A DNA stretch of 64,000 bases from NCBI GenBank assembly GCA_028023455.1, contig JAQFVV010000231.1:1452501-1516500 (forward strand), written 5' to 3'. The DNA comes from Epiperipatus broadwayi. Taxonomy: Eukaryota; Onychophora; Udeonychophora; Euonychophora; Peripatidae. The notes beneath the pieces were generated by a model that was not told where the DNA came from, ran no database searches, and was given only the letters and a program-made list of their open reading frames with translations. Below are positions 1 through 11,170 of the stretch, one piece after another (the first letter of the stretch is position 1; every line of letters starts with the position of its first letter). The position numbers and the translations under genes are program-made.

Positions 1-356
<356 letters not shown>

Positions 357-1229
357 TAAAAAAATACGCACGCACATATATATAAGACAATCATTAATTA
401 AAATTAAATATTCTTTCTATTTCTGGTAAAAAAAGATAAAACCCATTATTCATTATTTGCTTTTAACCTTGAAACATTTTATCATAAATTCACTACTTCC
501 ATAAAGAAACAAAATTTTATTTACATATCAAACAGCTTTATTGCATAACCCATAATATGAAAAAAGTTGGAATAAATACAACTATTTAAATTGTGACTTA
601 TTAGATTCATGCATATATATATATACTGAACAAATCAGCTCTAACTTATAAATAACTTTTTATTTCATAAAATTTGTTAAAAATTTAAATATTGCAAAAT
701 CTTGTTAGCAATCTCCCAATATTAATAAATTAAACGAGAGATATTATCTCATTTATTTTCTCAATATTAGGAAAGTTTGTTAACAAGCTTTCACAATATT
801 TCATAAGTTGGATTAGAGAGCAAAAATAATTATTTGCGTTTATTAAAGCAAAAACTGTCTTCAATAAATGATTTAATGCATTTTTTTTTTAAAAAAAAAA
901 AGTTGGATAGCATTAAATTTTTCTCAACCAATACATATATACACGCACACACTTCTACTGCATTAAAAAATTATACAAGCTTTCTTTCTTAATTAAAGCG
1001 CATGTGATGTGTTGGAATTTGGCTTCTCCTTAGAAGAAATGAGTTTCCGTACATAGACCATATATATAAGAAGCTAATAACATCAAGGCAATCACACACT
1101 CCTTATGAAGTCACTATATACCATTACAAACTCGCTTCTTTATTTTTCGGTATTCTCCCCTACCAATATACAATTCCCAAATCGTTTTTCCATCACTGAT
1201 ATATGTTTTTCTTTATCTATATTCATTTA
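357..1229. other. AT-rich intergenic DNA, nothing recognised
   Basis: Homopolymer runs (T/A around 880-900), short TA stretches and no open frame of useful length. No repeat family recognised elsewhere in the window was found here. Confidence 0.6.
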
Positions 1230-1640
1230 AAAAAAAAAATGTTTCATCAATTTTAATATGTTATCTGTTCTTGTCATAAAATCCTTAAAAAAATCAAAAC
1301 GATTTCTACTTTTTTCATGACAAATTTTTTTCGATATTAACACTTGCAATTTTTACACTATGCTGCAAGCTCATTAACTCATTCACATCTTTACATAATT
1401 TGCAAATTCTTAATGCGTCATAGTTCCTCACTTTGGTATCACTCTAATTCTTGCACCAAATAATAATAAGACTCCCTGGTGTTATATACATCTTTTCAAA
1501 GGTATTTTATAAGTTTTATATAAATCTAAATTTATTTTCATTCCATTTATATTCCAGAACTCCACTTTTTCCTCCTCCAAGTATCTTATCTATCCTCTTT
1601 TCTCATTCCTCGTAATATCTCATTTTTTTCTCTATGCATT
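1230..1640 (-). pseudogene. Non-LTR retrotransposon (LINE) 3' remnant with zinc-knuckle-like motif
   Basis: On the minus strand one frame reads RICKLCKDVNELMSLQHSV. This resembles the CxxC...H...C knuckle near the C-terminus of many LINE polymerases, and it matches in layout the fragment at about 13080-13190 (CKLCKEVIENIRHLIIEC). Upstream frames hold short tryptophan- and lysine-rich pieces broken by stops. The final cysteine is lost and no frame is open for long, so this is a dead 3' end. No reverse transcriptase palm is visible. The assignment rests mainly on the knuckle and its similarity to the longer remnant at 12960-14700. Confidence 0.5.
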
Positions 1641-1710
1641 TATTTCACTTCCTATATAAGTACAAAGAAATAAATTTTAATAAATAATAAAAGTATCATA
1701 TATATATATA

Positions 1711-2632
1711 ATAACAATAAAATAATAAATATAATGATAATTAATTATTGAGATATTATTTTATATAGCGCTATGTTTTTTATGTAATAGTGATATTAGC
1801 GATTAAGCCAATGCACATGCGCTTTAAAGATAAATTATAAATGAATACTATCGATTTTTCCAGACACAAGATATAGTATTTTAGAAAGAATGGAATGAAT
1901 CCACCCATTCTTTGGACCCAAACGTTTATGTATGGGCAAATCTTAAGCGTGTGGAAATGAGAGTGTGACGGTGATAAATGATCACTTTAAATTACATTTA
2001 TGTTTGAACGAATGAAACTTGCGAAAACTTTACAATTTACGACATGTCATTCTTTAGTTGAAATTAAACATATATAATGAGATATTATTTTATATAGCGC
2101 TATGTTTTTTATGTAATAATGATATTAGCGATCAAGCCAATGCACATGCACTTTAAAAATAAATTATAAATGAATACTCTCGATTTTTCCAGACACAAGA
2201 TATAGTATTTTAGAAAGAATGGAATGAATCCACCCATTCTTTTGACCCAAACGTTTATGTATGGGCAAATCTTAAGCATGTGGAAATGAGAGCATGAAGG
2301 TGTTAATTAATTATTGTATACAGTCTTTCAATCGACATACCATAATAAAAAAAATTAAGGAGACAATTTTAATAAATAGAAATAAAATGAATATAATTAG
2401 TAGGCAAGTTGCTAATGTTAAAATTTGGGATTCATGGGATTTGAGTTGATGACTTTTGCTTCCATTATGTTTTTTGAATTTAATGGCAGTTGAGGAAAGT
2501 TAAAAAATTAACTAAAAGTACTTCTATGGATTGAAAGATTGTATATAATAGTTAATTACCATTATATTTATTATTTTTATTGTTATTGCAATAGTTTATT
2601 AATTAATGGACATTTTATTTGTATATATATAT
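1711..2632. mobile_element. MITE-like element (family I), split by a nested insertion
   Basis: The left arm (1711-1750) and the rest (2304-2632) make one element with long terminal inverted repeats. The left arm reads AATAAATATAATGATAATTA and the right arm near 2560 carries its complement, next to CTTTCAATC / GATTGAAAG. Sister copies lie at 24547-24832 and 31438-31826. This copy is interrupted at 1751-2303 by a separate insertion that duplicated 13 bp. It has no coding capacity. Confidence 0.7.
1751..2303. mobile_element. 553-bp nested insertion: 223-bp direct repeats around 106 bp, with 13-bp target duplication
   Basis: The block at 1751-1973 recurs at 2080-2302 in the same orientation with about 10 differences over 223 bp. 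Several of these are CpG to CpA changes. The intervening 106 bp are single copy, so the insert can be read as 1.68 head-to-tail copies of a 329-bp unit, or as terminal repeats around a tiny core. The flanks TAATTAATTATTG (1738-1750 and 2304-2316) are an exact 13-bp duplication of MITE sequence. The repeats do not begin TG or end CA, and no ORF or hammerhead core was found in the unit. Retrozyme-like or TRIM-like non-autonomous retroelements have this architecture; which it is remains open. Confidence 0.75.
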
Positions 2633-2640
2633 ATATTGCA

Positions 2641-4261
2641 CCATTTTGCACATTCTGTTAGGCCTTGTATTACACACTAGAATGTGTGAGTTAATCAAGC
2701 GATGAAGAAGAAAAATGTTTACATTTCTAAAAAAACATAGTGCTACATTTCCTGATTAACTTGACCTAATATTATTTGGTATTATGATTGGAAATGCTGA
2801 TGAAGTTAGTTTGAATTTATAAAAGAGGGCTCCATATTCAACAGACTCCTAACTTCCTTGTATTTCATAATTTTGATGGAAGTAACTAAAAAGAAAGGGA
2901 TTATGATTTCCCATAACTTAATTTATTTTCAGAGAATATTTTTCCTGAGGCTTAATTAATAAATATTGGCAAAGGTAATTAATACATTTAAACTTACTAA
3001 TAAAATAATTAAAATTAAGAATGTACAAATAAAAGTTATATTAAAGATAAATATTTTATTATAACAAACTAAAATATTTAAATGGTAAATTATTAAATAA
3101 AATTGGAAAGCACATGCATACTAATCCAGATAATATTAAATTAAAACAGTTCTTATTTCCATATTCTTAGGCCATAAATGAATGTCTCTTGAATAATAAA
3201 TAGAAAATGTCTATATCAGTAGTATATTTATAAGCTTAAAATTAAGGTTCATTTGCAAACATTTAAATCACATATCAGGAATAAATAATCATACCTTACT
3301 GTTAAGTTTGTGTAGATTCTTGTAGTTTCTTGGGATCCCGAGTTCATTAGAAGTTAATTGATTTCTCCAGCTGGCATTTTTTTATGTTCTTGGTCTGTTT
3401 TAAGTTTAGGCTCAAAACATTTTCAGCTCCACTCCCACATGATAACATCTTCAGCAGATGTAGTGGTCCTTTATATGAGTAGTCTGGGATAGGATATTTT
3501 CTCTATCTTGGACCTAATGGAAACTGCTGGCTCAAGAAAAGACAAAAGACCCTGATTGCCATTATTTTCTTCCTTTTATACTCGCAATCAGTTTTTAGAC
3601 CTCTTTGTGCATATACTTGCTTGTGTTCTTTTATCAGACTACAAGATAATAATTGTGTACATTATTCTTTATTTTCAGCTACAAAGTCTCCTTTTTACAA
3701 CAAATTTCCGCCATCTTTAATTAGCGTTAAACAGTTTTTCTCTGATTGTAAGCCTTAGTGTTTGGAATTTCCTTTTATCTAGATAAATAATCTGCAAGTA
3801 CTTTTATTCTTTCCGATTTTAATTTCTATTTTTAATTAAACTAATAATTCAAAACAAAAAAATCAACTCTCATTGTACGTTTTTAAAAATAAATTATACT
3901 AAGTAAAAAATAAAATTAAATTGAGTTTTTTAAAAGATCTTTAAACTTTACTTTTTTTTAGCTTTTAAGTATTACCAAATGTATTTGTACCATATTTAAA
4001 TGGTATAATATGTATTAATAAATACACATCAAAAGTCTTTTGTGGCTAATCGCTTTTATCCTTTCTCAAATCTTAACCAATGTAAATTCTTAACATTTGA
4101 GTAGGGCACAAACCATAGGCCAAAAATACTATATATATATAAATTTTTATAATTTATAGGAAAAAAAACAGCATATTGGACTTCATTTTCCATGACATTA
4201 GGAAATAAATTTGCATATTGTCTATTTCTTTCTAGGTTACCATGTCTATTGTTCTCTCTTT
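2641..4261. other. AT-rich intergenic DNA, no gene recognised
   Basis: No credible ORF. The tract 3340-3700 is less AT-rich and looks like the end of some dispersed element. Its minus strand has a CTGAAGA...GAAA spacing, but no complementary stem lies between them, so I do not call a ribozyme or an element type. Confidence 0.5.
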
Positions 4262-4650
4262 TTTTAATGATGAATCTAAAGCTTGAATACATAACAGAAA
4301 GCAATAAAGAGCCTTTAGACCATGTGGTAAAGTTGGAAAAGATTTATGTTAGGAGTAATAAAATGTGGGTGAAAGATGGTACTGACATCATTAACGCAAT
4401 TAAGAAACTGAAATGGAACTGCGCTAGATATATTGCTGAAACAGATAATAGTAGATGGATCATTGTAACCTTGAACTGGATTCCAAGAGATTTTAAAAGA
4501 CTAGAAAAGAGGTAAAATTTGAAATAAGGAAGTGTGCTGTGTTGTGGAAAATAAATTCTAGAAATTGGATTACTCTCAGAAAAAGCTTCATCCTGCAGTG
4601 AATCGATATTGGAAAATAATGACGATGATCATTGTAGTTTTTCAAATATA
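4262..4650 (+). pseudogene. RTE-like non-LTR retrotransposon, C-terminal end
   Basis: The plus frame reads IKKLKWNCARYIAETDNSRW then NWIPRDFKR. This is the conserved end of an RTE-like polyprotein, where a typical copy has LKW-W-GHIAR-DNRW followed by W-PRD-KR. A frameshift near 4515 leads into a decayed tail (AVLWKINSRNWITLRKSFI). It ends near CATCCTGCAGTGAATCGATA and a short GATGATC, the same ending seen at 25500, 45970 and 53560. The methionine-started open frame from 4192 begins in unrelated sequence and is not a gene start. 5'-truncated and dead. Confidence 0.75.
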
Positions 4651-4990
4651 GTTTTTCAAATATTTAAAATTTCTCTCATTAATTCACTTCACCTTGTAAA
4701 GCCTCAGTTATATTCTTGAAACACGTCTGTTGTTTATTTATGAGTAAATAAACAACAATTTTAAAATGATTGAACGTTAATCTATAATAAATAATCTCTG
4801 ATAGATAAGGAACCAGAAAAGATACAGAAATTTATCTGTAATAAAGTTTGTACATAAAAAAATTGCATAAGGAGTAGCTTTTTTATATTTAGTATTAATG
4901 AAATAATTATTACAACTACCAGAAACGAATTACTAATAACAAGTTGTCAATATTAATAATTCCTGATGCAAAGTCATATTCTTTATTTCT

Positions 4991-5069
4991 AAACAAAGGC
5001 AAAACTCTCCATACAGTAGTGCCACCCTGTGCCAAACAGAGTAATCAATGGAGAGTTTTGCCTTTGTTT
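4991..5069. mobile_element. Foldback/MITE family B, minimal 79-bp derivative
   Basis: A perfect 22-bp terminal inverted repeat starts AAACAAAGGCAAAACTCTCC. Only about 35 bp separate the arms, including AGTAGTGCCACC. Longer members with the same ends lie at 6274-6547, 32520-32742 and 34400-34692, so this is an internal-deletion derivative. Confidence 0.8.
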
Positions 5070-6273
5070 ACAACAACTATGTGCTAGTATAGAGATGGTG
5101 ATCATGTGGTGTTTAGTTCTTTATTTCTATAAAACCACAGAATTTTCTAGTTCTATACTTATTTTATGGATGTTTGGTTATTGTTAAGTTTCAATATATA
5201 TAAGCTTGTGGTTCCATGCAATGATGTTTGTAAATTTAACTGATGTTAATTATCATTTTAAATTTTAAAAAAAACAATAGCAATGGACATGTAACAACTT
5301 GAGCTGACTGATACGATATGGTTCATGCCAAATTACCATCTTGGGATCATTTATACTTTCCCCTGCATATAAATTATTATAATAGATTAAAACGTGTATC
5401 TGTAAGTGTTAAAATTCAAATCATTATTTTTTCACCAACAAAAGGGATTCCTTTCTTCTAGATATTATATCTTATATAATAACATTCAGATATGAGCAAT
5501 TCACAAGAAATTAAATGTGTTAAATTGCAAATACATCCAAGTATAATGCAAATTAGACAATGCTTTATTGCTCCAAGTTTATATTTTTAATAATCTTGGG
5601 GAAAACAAACCACCAATTAAATGCAATAAAATAAAATAGAGCTCAACGTGATGGAATCAATGTAAATAAATAGTTAAATATCTTATGTTATTACCTAAAT
5701 TGTTATTTGCTAATGAAAATAATGCCAAATTTACATCATAATTGAGTACTTACTTACATTCTTGAAAGTTGCTGATGTCCGAATTTTCTGTTATATATAA
5801 GATCTAATGGATAATAGAGATGATTCATTTTGTTAGTAGAAAAAAATAGTGATTTGGGTGTTAATACTCGGAACTTTTTTTTTTACACGTTTTCTTGTAT
5901 GAGTTCCAACATTTGAGCTTTTTGTTTATTATAATTATATATATTGAAAATGGATAATGTTAAAGATATGAGTTCAGAAATTTTAAAATTTGTTGATCAA
6001 ATTGTAATATATATATATGTTGTGTGTGTGTGTGTGTAAAAAACAAGTTTTCAAAAATAACAGTATATAGATTTTTGTAGTCAATTGCTAATTATTATAA
6101 TAGCAAGAACAGTATAACTGGATCCCATCTCACATCATCGTATTATTTATTATAGGTGGTTTGGCAGATAATAACTATTATATCATCTCTACCAATCAGA
6201 TGATTCCATCAAAATGTCAGTACCAATCAGATGATTCCACCAAAATGTCAGTTATAATAACCACAGACTATGT
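5070..6273. other. AT-rich intergenic DNA with small repeats
   Basis: No gene. It contains a short (GT)n at about 6020-6038 and a 31-bp tandem pair (ACCAATCAGATGATTCCA...) at about 6191-6250. The 60 bp after 5070 (GATGGTGATCATGTGGTGTT) is shared with the right flanks of the other family B copies, so the element may be longer than its perfect inverted repeats. Confidence 0.55.
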
Positions 6274-6547
6274 AAACAGAGGCAAAACTCTTCATATATT
6301 AGTGCCACCCAGTGCAAGCCAGAGTAATCAATGAAAGCAAGAAGGTTTGTAGCATAAAATCCTTATTTAACACCTACTAATCCAATATCCAGATTAGTTT
6401 CTACCTTGTGACTTTCACCAATGAGGAGCAGGGATATTGCATGAATATGCACTAGATAGGGATTGTATGCACAAACCTTCTTGCATTCATTGATCACTCT
6501 GGCTTGCACTGGGTGGCACTAGTATGTGGAAAGATTGGCCTCTGTTT
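6274..6547. mobile_element. Foldback/MITE family B, 274-bp copy
   Basis: Ends AAACAGAGGCAAAACTCTTC and its near-complement GGCCTCTGTTT. Inside, both arms carry the same blocks in opposite orientation: GTGCCACCCAGTGCAAGCCA against TGGCTTGCACTGGGTGGCAC, and GAAGGTTTGT against ACAAACCTTC. No ORF. Confidence 0.8.
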
Positions 6548-7160
6548 TACTAGCCTGTATAAGCATAAGAAATGGTGATCATATGGTGTTTTAGTGGTTT
6601 AACAGCAACTATAAACATGAAGTGGTCTAAAATATATGTATGCTGTCAACATATATAAATAATGTATATGGTTTTATTAAATCTATTTTAAAAAAATGTA
6701 GTCAAAACATGCAATTTAAATTGTATAGAAGATATAACTATCATAAATCAATTTTTTTATGAAATGTGCTTTGAGTTAATAAGTTGGAAAAACTTCAGAT
6801 TAAAAGTAACAATAAGCCTATTAAATTATATTTTAACTGAATTGTTATCTATAAGGATGATGATGATAATTAAATGATTAATTGCTCAGGAAGTTGTGGA
6901 ATTTGAAGATAAGATCTGCTAGATTGGACTTTGATTTAGTAATCTTTTTAACTTTTGATATGACTCTATTACTATGATAACTTTTAACGGAATTCCAATT
7001 AGTTACTCAAAAAATCATATGCTACTCCAACATCACACATGACAGGATGAGTTAATTCAGAAATATTTAGATCCTGCATCTACCATACTATAATTGTACT
7101 AACTGCAAAGATCTGCATTGGGCTAATTAAAAAAGACAAAACACATAAGTTTGTATACTT

Positions 7161-7273
7161 TTTTTTCCCTTATGTCATAGCATCGGCCGGGAGCCGAATC
7201 CACAACAACCGTCTGCAACCAACTACTTGCTTGCAAGGCAACTGCACTGACCTCTTGGCTAACAACGCTTGAC
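7161..7273 (-). mobile_element. 113-bp tRNA-derived SINE with 14-bp target duplication
   Basis: On the minus strand the element starts GTCAAGCGTTGTTAGCC. An A-box-like TTAGCCAAGAGG lies at 7250-7261 and a B-box-like GGATTCGGCTCC at 7190-7201. It ends GACATAAGGG followed by a short A run. It is flanked on both sides by AAGTTTGTATACTT (7147-7160 and 7274-7287), the target-site duplication expected of LINE-driven retroposition. A second member with the same start and end is at 51757-51847. Confidence 0.8.
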
Positions 7274-7639
7274 AAGTTTGTATACTTGAGACATGGAATT
7301 TTCTTTTAATATAGTTTATGAAGAAGTCAATAAACAGCCAATAAACATCACATGATCCATGTAGAGAGTTTTGCCTATTTTAGTTTATGAAGAAATAAGT
7401 TTATTTAGTATTCAGAATTTTCAAACAATATAAAAGGTTTGGAGAAAGAATGGGGAAAGGGGGAATGAATACACAGGTCATGAGAAATGAAACAATAGGA
7501 ATTTAAAATGCCTAAGATGAAAACAAGTGACAGTATCTGGAATTCAAGGTCCATGGTAGCAACCCGATTCTACTATTTCCAGAGCTCAGTCTGACTTCTT
7601 ATAAACTCTGACAAATAAACCATTCAGTTAATTTTTTTT

Positions 7640-7870
7640 AATAAATGTTCTTAATAACTTCCACCCCACCATACATTCTTGAAACATATGAATAAAGATA
7701 TGTAAAGAAAATTACTATCGCCCCCTACAGTTGCATTTTGTCTTGAACCAGCACTCATCAGTTGACCCAGCTCATCATCTCTCACATGTATCTTTATCAT
7801 ATGTTCAATGTGTTGATTTACAAGCGTCAAATTTACTTCACCCATAATTTTGACATGTTGTGGATAGAGT
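7640..7870 (-). repeat. Diverged copy of the hammerhead-bearing repeat
   Basis: Only the centre is recognisable. On the minus strand it reads GGGTCAACTGATGA, then GTGCTGGTTCAAGAC, then AAAA instead of GAAA. The G12 position is lost and stem II is damaged, so self-cleavage would not be expected. The flanks no longer align with better copies. Confidence 0.6.
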
Positions 7871-8105
7871 AAATTTGACACTTATAAAGCAAATCGCAAT
7901 ATTTTTTTAATCTACTGATGCAGAAAATAATTATAATAGTAGTCAGATGTTGTGTTGTATTGGATTGATGTCTGTGGAAGCTTAAAAAGCACACATATAA
8001 AAATAAAGGAACGAAAGTTTTAGAATGTAAACTGTGATAGATAGTTATGTAACATGTTAGATCACATATTATTAGGAAGTATGAATTGGAAATGTTTAAA
8101 AGAAT

Positions 8106-8576
8106 ATAAACAGTAAGGATTGCCAATACCTCACACAAGCTTTGTGATAAATGCTTAGCCAGAGCCAGCACTTAAAATATCTCTGTCAGGAACCCTCTCA
8201 AACCCCTGATCATGGTTTCATGCTTTGGCACTCCTCAGAGAGGTTCCAGGGTAGGTTCAGACACTAGATCTAAAAATACCAACCCAAAGCCCCATATACT
8301 GTTTGAGTTGGATAGCTGGGTTTGAAGACATGTAGATGTCTGAAAATTTCAGATTTTCCACTCAATAGATAACTTTTAGATAGTGCTTGGCTTTGGATTG
8401 GTATTTTTAGATCTAGTGTCTGAATCTACCCTGGCACTTCTCTGAGGAGTGCCAAAGCATGAAACCATGGTCAGGGGTTTGGGGGGGGGGTTCCTGACAG
8501 AGATATTTTAAGTGCTGGCTCTGGCTAAGCATTTATCACAAAGCTTGTTGAGGAATTGGCAATCCTCACTGTTTAT
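8106..8576. mobile_element. 471-bp foldback element with about 190-bp inverted arms
   Basis: The left arm (8106-8290) and right arm (8385-8576) are near-perfect complements from ATAAACAGTAAGGATTGCC to its complement at the far end. They share internal blocks such as AGCCAGAGCCAGCACTTAAA and GATCTAAAAATACCAA. The unpaired middle is about 95 bp. A run of G at about 8480-8489 in the right arm is an expanded homopolymer. No ORF, so it moves, if at all, using another element's enzyme. Only one copy was found here. Confidence 0.85.
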
Positions 8577-9514
8577 AACTTACAAGCTTAAGAGATAGGG
8601 TCATGTGATCTATGACCCTTATTTTGACTATTTAAAAGAATATGTTTAAGATTGTGGATGTCACATACAACAGATAAAGAGAAGGTGAGAACAGATTGAT
8701 ACTTGGACGAATTCACTGAAGGAGCTATAAGCAAACATGGAGTTTTATGCATGGTGTGGAAAAATGTGAGATGGAACAGTTACAAGAAGTATGAATTATT
8801 AAAGTGTGATGAAAGCTAATGCAGAGTCTGTAGCTTTGACAAAAAAATATCATATATATAATTCTATACGTTATGAAAAGATGTGGTAACTTTAACCACT
8901 TATAGAACAAAACAAGTTTTCTTTCATCTCAAAATCTTTGTACAAAGAACCTATAACATTTTTCCGCAAGGAAGCTGATATCTGATCAATAGAAGGAAAC
9001 GAGTGGTTTTAAAAGATAGCTTTCCTGTTGTATTAGTTTTCTATTTACTTTTTTCATCTCTGCATGAGAACGTCATCACTATATATATATTCTTGACAAT
9101 GATTTATCAACTCGAGCATTTTTATAATAATCGTAAATCTTTATTATCAAATGTTTATACCTAGAAAAAGCTTCTTTCGCGCGAAGATAATCAATCTATA
9201 TTAATACGAGGTGAATAAATGGAAAGGTTGAATTAATCAATTAAAATGAAATAATTGCACGACATTTTCGTAATGCTGCTAAATTCAAATAAGTTATGGG
9301 GACAAATGAATAAATATACAGTTGAATAAGTAAAAAATGAATTTAGAAAAAGTCATGCACGCAATCAAGCTTTAAGAGTCAAGAATAACATCGCATTCGC
9401 AGCGATGAATAAATAATTCAGTTAGTGTAGAGTTGGTTCTACAATTGTTAAGATGGACAAAAATTATGGACTGCATTAAACAACTGTTTCCTATAGTTTT
9501 AAGCGCATATATAT
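8577..9514. other. Intergenic DNA, nothing recognised
   Basis: AT-rich, with no credible ORF and no family seen elsewhere in the window. Confidence 0.5.
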
Positions 9515-9915
9515 ATAAGGGTCTCGAATTAGAATTATCAAGCTCCCTACACCTATCCAATCTGTCTTATACAACTGATACACATGGTCACATATATGTG
9601 AAAAAGATAAATGATCTCCAATATTAGTACTGAAACAGCACTCACCAGTTGGTCCAGATCACCATTTCCCACACATATATACAATCAGTGCTCGGTTTAT
9701 ATTTAGATAGCAAATGTTTAAACTTTAATGGACAAGCTTCAATCCCCTCCAGTCTCCAGCCATCCATTTCATTGAAAATCTGATGGGTATATTGGAGATC
9801 ATTTATATTTTTCCCATGTATGTGGTCATGTGTCTCAGTTGTATAAGATAGATTGGATAGATGTAGAAAGTTTGAAAATTCGAATTCGAGTCCCTTATAA
9901 TTACATTAAGTTTAA
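9515..9915. repeat. Head-to-head pair of hammerhead-bearing SINE-like repeats (family A1)
   Basis: A minus-strand copy (about 9515-9785) runs from its 5' end GATTTTCAATG through the ribozyme region (TCACCAG at 9642-9648). It continues into the tRNA-like 3' part ending near 9521. A plus-strand partial copy starts immediately after (about 9785-9915). It lacks the ribozyme but keeps GGTCATGTGTCTCAGTTG and the B-box-like AATTCGAGTCCC. In the minus copy the core is CTGGTGA and the GAAA has become TAAT, so the ribozyme is dead. Confidence 0.7.
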
Positions 9916-10079
9916 TATAGACAATATACATATATTCAAATATTATATATATATATATATCTTGATATTCCGCCATATTAATACTAATATAAAAAGAAAT
10001 ACTAAGTCAGAGTTTATATATGTTTATTATATTATTAGCACCAAAAATACTTTCTACAAGTTATTCTGCTGATTAAAAT

Positions 10080-10203
10080 ACTATTTGTTCTCCGGTTCAT
10101 TACATATTCATTTTTTGTAATGATGTAATAAACCACGTGATTTGAATACTATTTGTTCTCCAGTTCATTGCATATTCATTTTTTGTAATGATGTAATAAA
10201 CCA
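10080..10203. repeat. Tandem duplication, 68-bp period
   Basis: ACTATTTGTTCTCC at 10080 recurs at 10148, and the shared block continues through TGTAATGATGTAATAAACCA with two differences. About 100-140 bp further on, AAGTTCAAATCCTGG (near 10322) is a B-box-like sequence, possibly an old SINE. Confidence 0.8.
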
Positions 10204-10639
10204 TGCCTCTATGATTTTTCACTTTTGATGTATATTCTGAAAGATGTATTAGATAAATCAGAAATAGCATTTAAATAGAGTTTGATTGCTGCCAAAGAGA
10301 CATTTATATGTACAACTATAAGTTCAAATCCTGGGGTTTGACATTTGTTTTTTGTAACTGAGAATCCTATTTGTTTCAGTTCACCACATCATAACTAAAC
10401 CAGTTAATTATTCACTAATCAACAATTGAATACTTTAGTTAATAGGCAAATATTATGAAGTTGAAACATTAAAGGTAAGAATTGAATTCCACCAATTTCT
10501 GTAACTTTAGACAGGTTAATTACTTGGAAGGTCATGTGATGTTTGAGAAATGGAAGTTATAGGTTGAACTTCAATTCAAAAACCTTAAAATGATTATAGA
10601 GAATTATATATATGTATAAGCATGTATGAATATGGGCAT

Positions 10640-11170
10640 AGTTTACTTTTGCATGGATGTGTTACATTATGAAAAAGCATTTGATTCTATAAGCATTTCC
10701 ATGATGACTGAAACTTGAATCATCCAGATATAGATCTAGAAGATTATAAAATCCTAAAAAATATCTATCAGTGATTAGAATACATGGACACACTAAGATT
10801 AATAGGAAAAAGGGGATAGAGCACAATGACCCATTCTTTCAAAACATCCAACAGCAGTTTTAGGATTTATTTTATAGGTAAAATAGGAAGTCTAGAAAAT
10901 AAATGGAAATAACTTAAATCATCAAAAATTTGCAGATGGTGTAGTTGTGGTCACAACGATGTTTTAAAGAATATCACCGAAGCTATTAGATAAACGAGGA
11001 ATAAAAATAAATGTTAAAAATACTAAAATAATGGTTAATGATTTTTCAAAAAAAGGGGGGAAAAACAAAGATTGATAGTAATGAAATAGAAGTTAATAAC
11101 TGTATCTTGATTAGATTACTTGTCCAGAATGGCAATGAGGAGAGTACTCCAAACAAATATATTCAGAAAA
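10640..11170 (+). pseudogene. RTE-like reverse transcriptase fragment, heavily decayed
   Basis: Plus-strand pieces in several frames read in the order expected of a non-LTR reverse transcriptase. HYEKAFDSI (block with the first catalytic aspartate region) is followed by IDLEDYKILKNIYQ, then FADGVVVVTTMF, where the YADD catalytic box has become FADG. After that come GIKINVKNTKIMVNDFSKK and KIDSNEIEVNN. The last two are very close to the start of the fragment at 20010. Many frameshifts and stops; inactive. It is followed directly by a different LINE at 11171. Confidence 0.65.

Noticed and set aside
1751-2303. Hammerhead search in the 329-bp tandem unit
   Set aside because: Neither strand has CUGANGA plus GAAA in order. 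A 9-bp hairpin (AAAGAATGG...CCATTCTTT) exists but is not diagnostic.
2790-2830. CTGATGA at about 2798 and similar single CTGATGA matches (19757, 27259, 29870)
   Set aside because: No paired stem II and GAAA follows at the right distance; chance heptamers.
3340-3700. Minus-strand CTGAAGA ... GCTGAAA spacing resembling a PLE hammerhead
   Set aside because: The 20-odd bases between show no self-complementary stem II, and the GAAA is not followed by a plausible stem III; no GIY-YIG or RT sequence nearby.
7651-8171. Minus-strand frames of 76 and 112 codons
   Set aside because: They read through a decayed hammerhead repeat and the left arm of a foldback; no domain.
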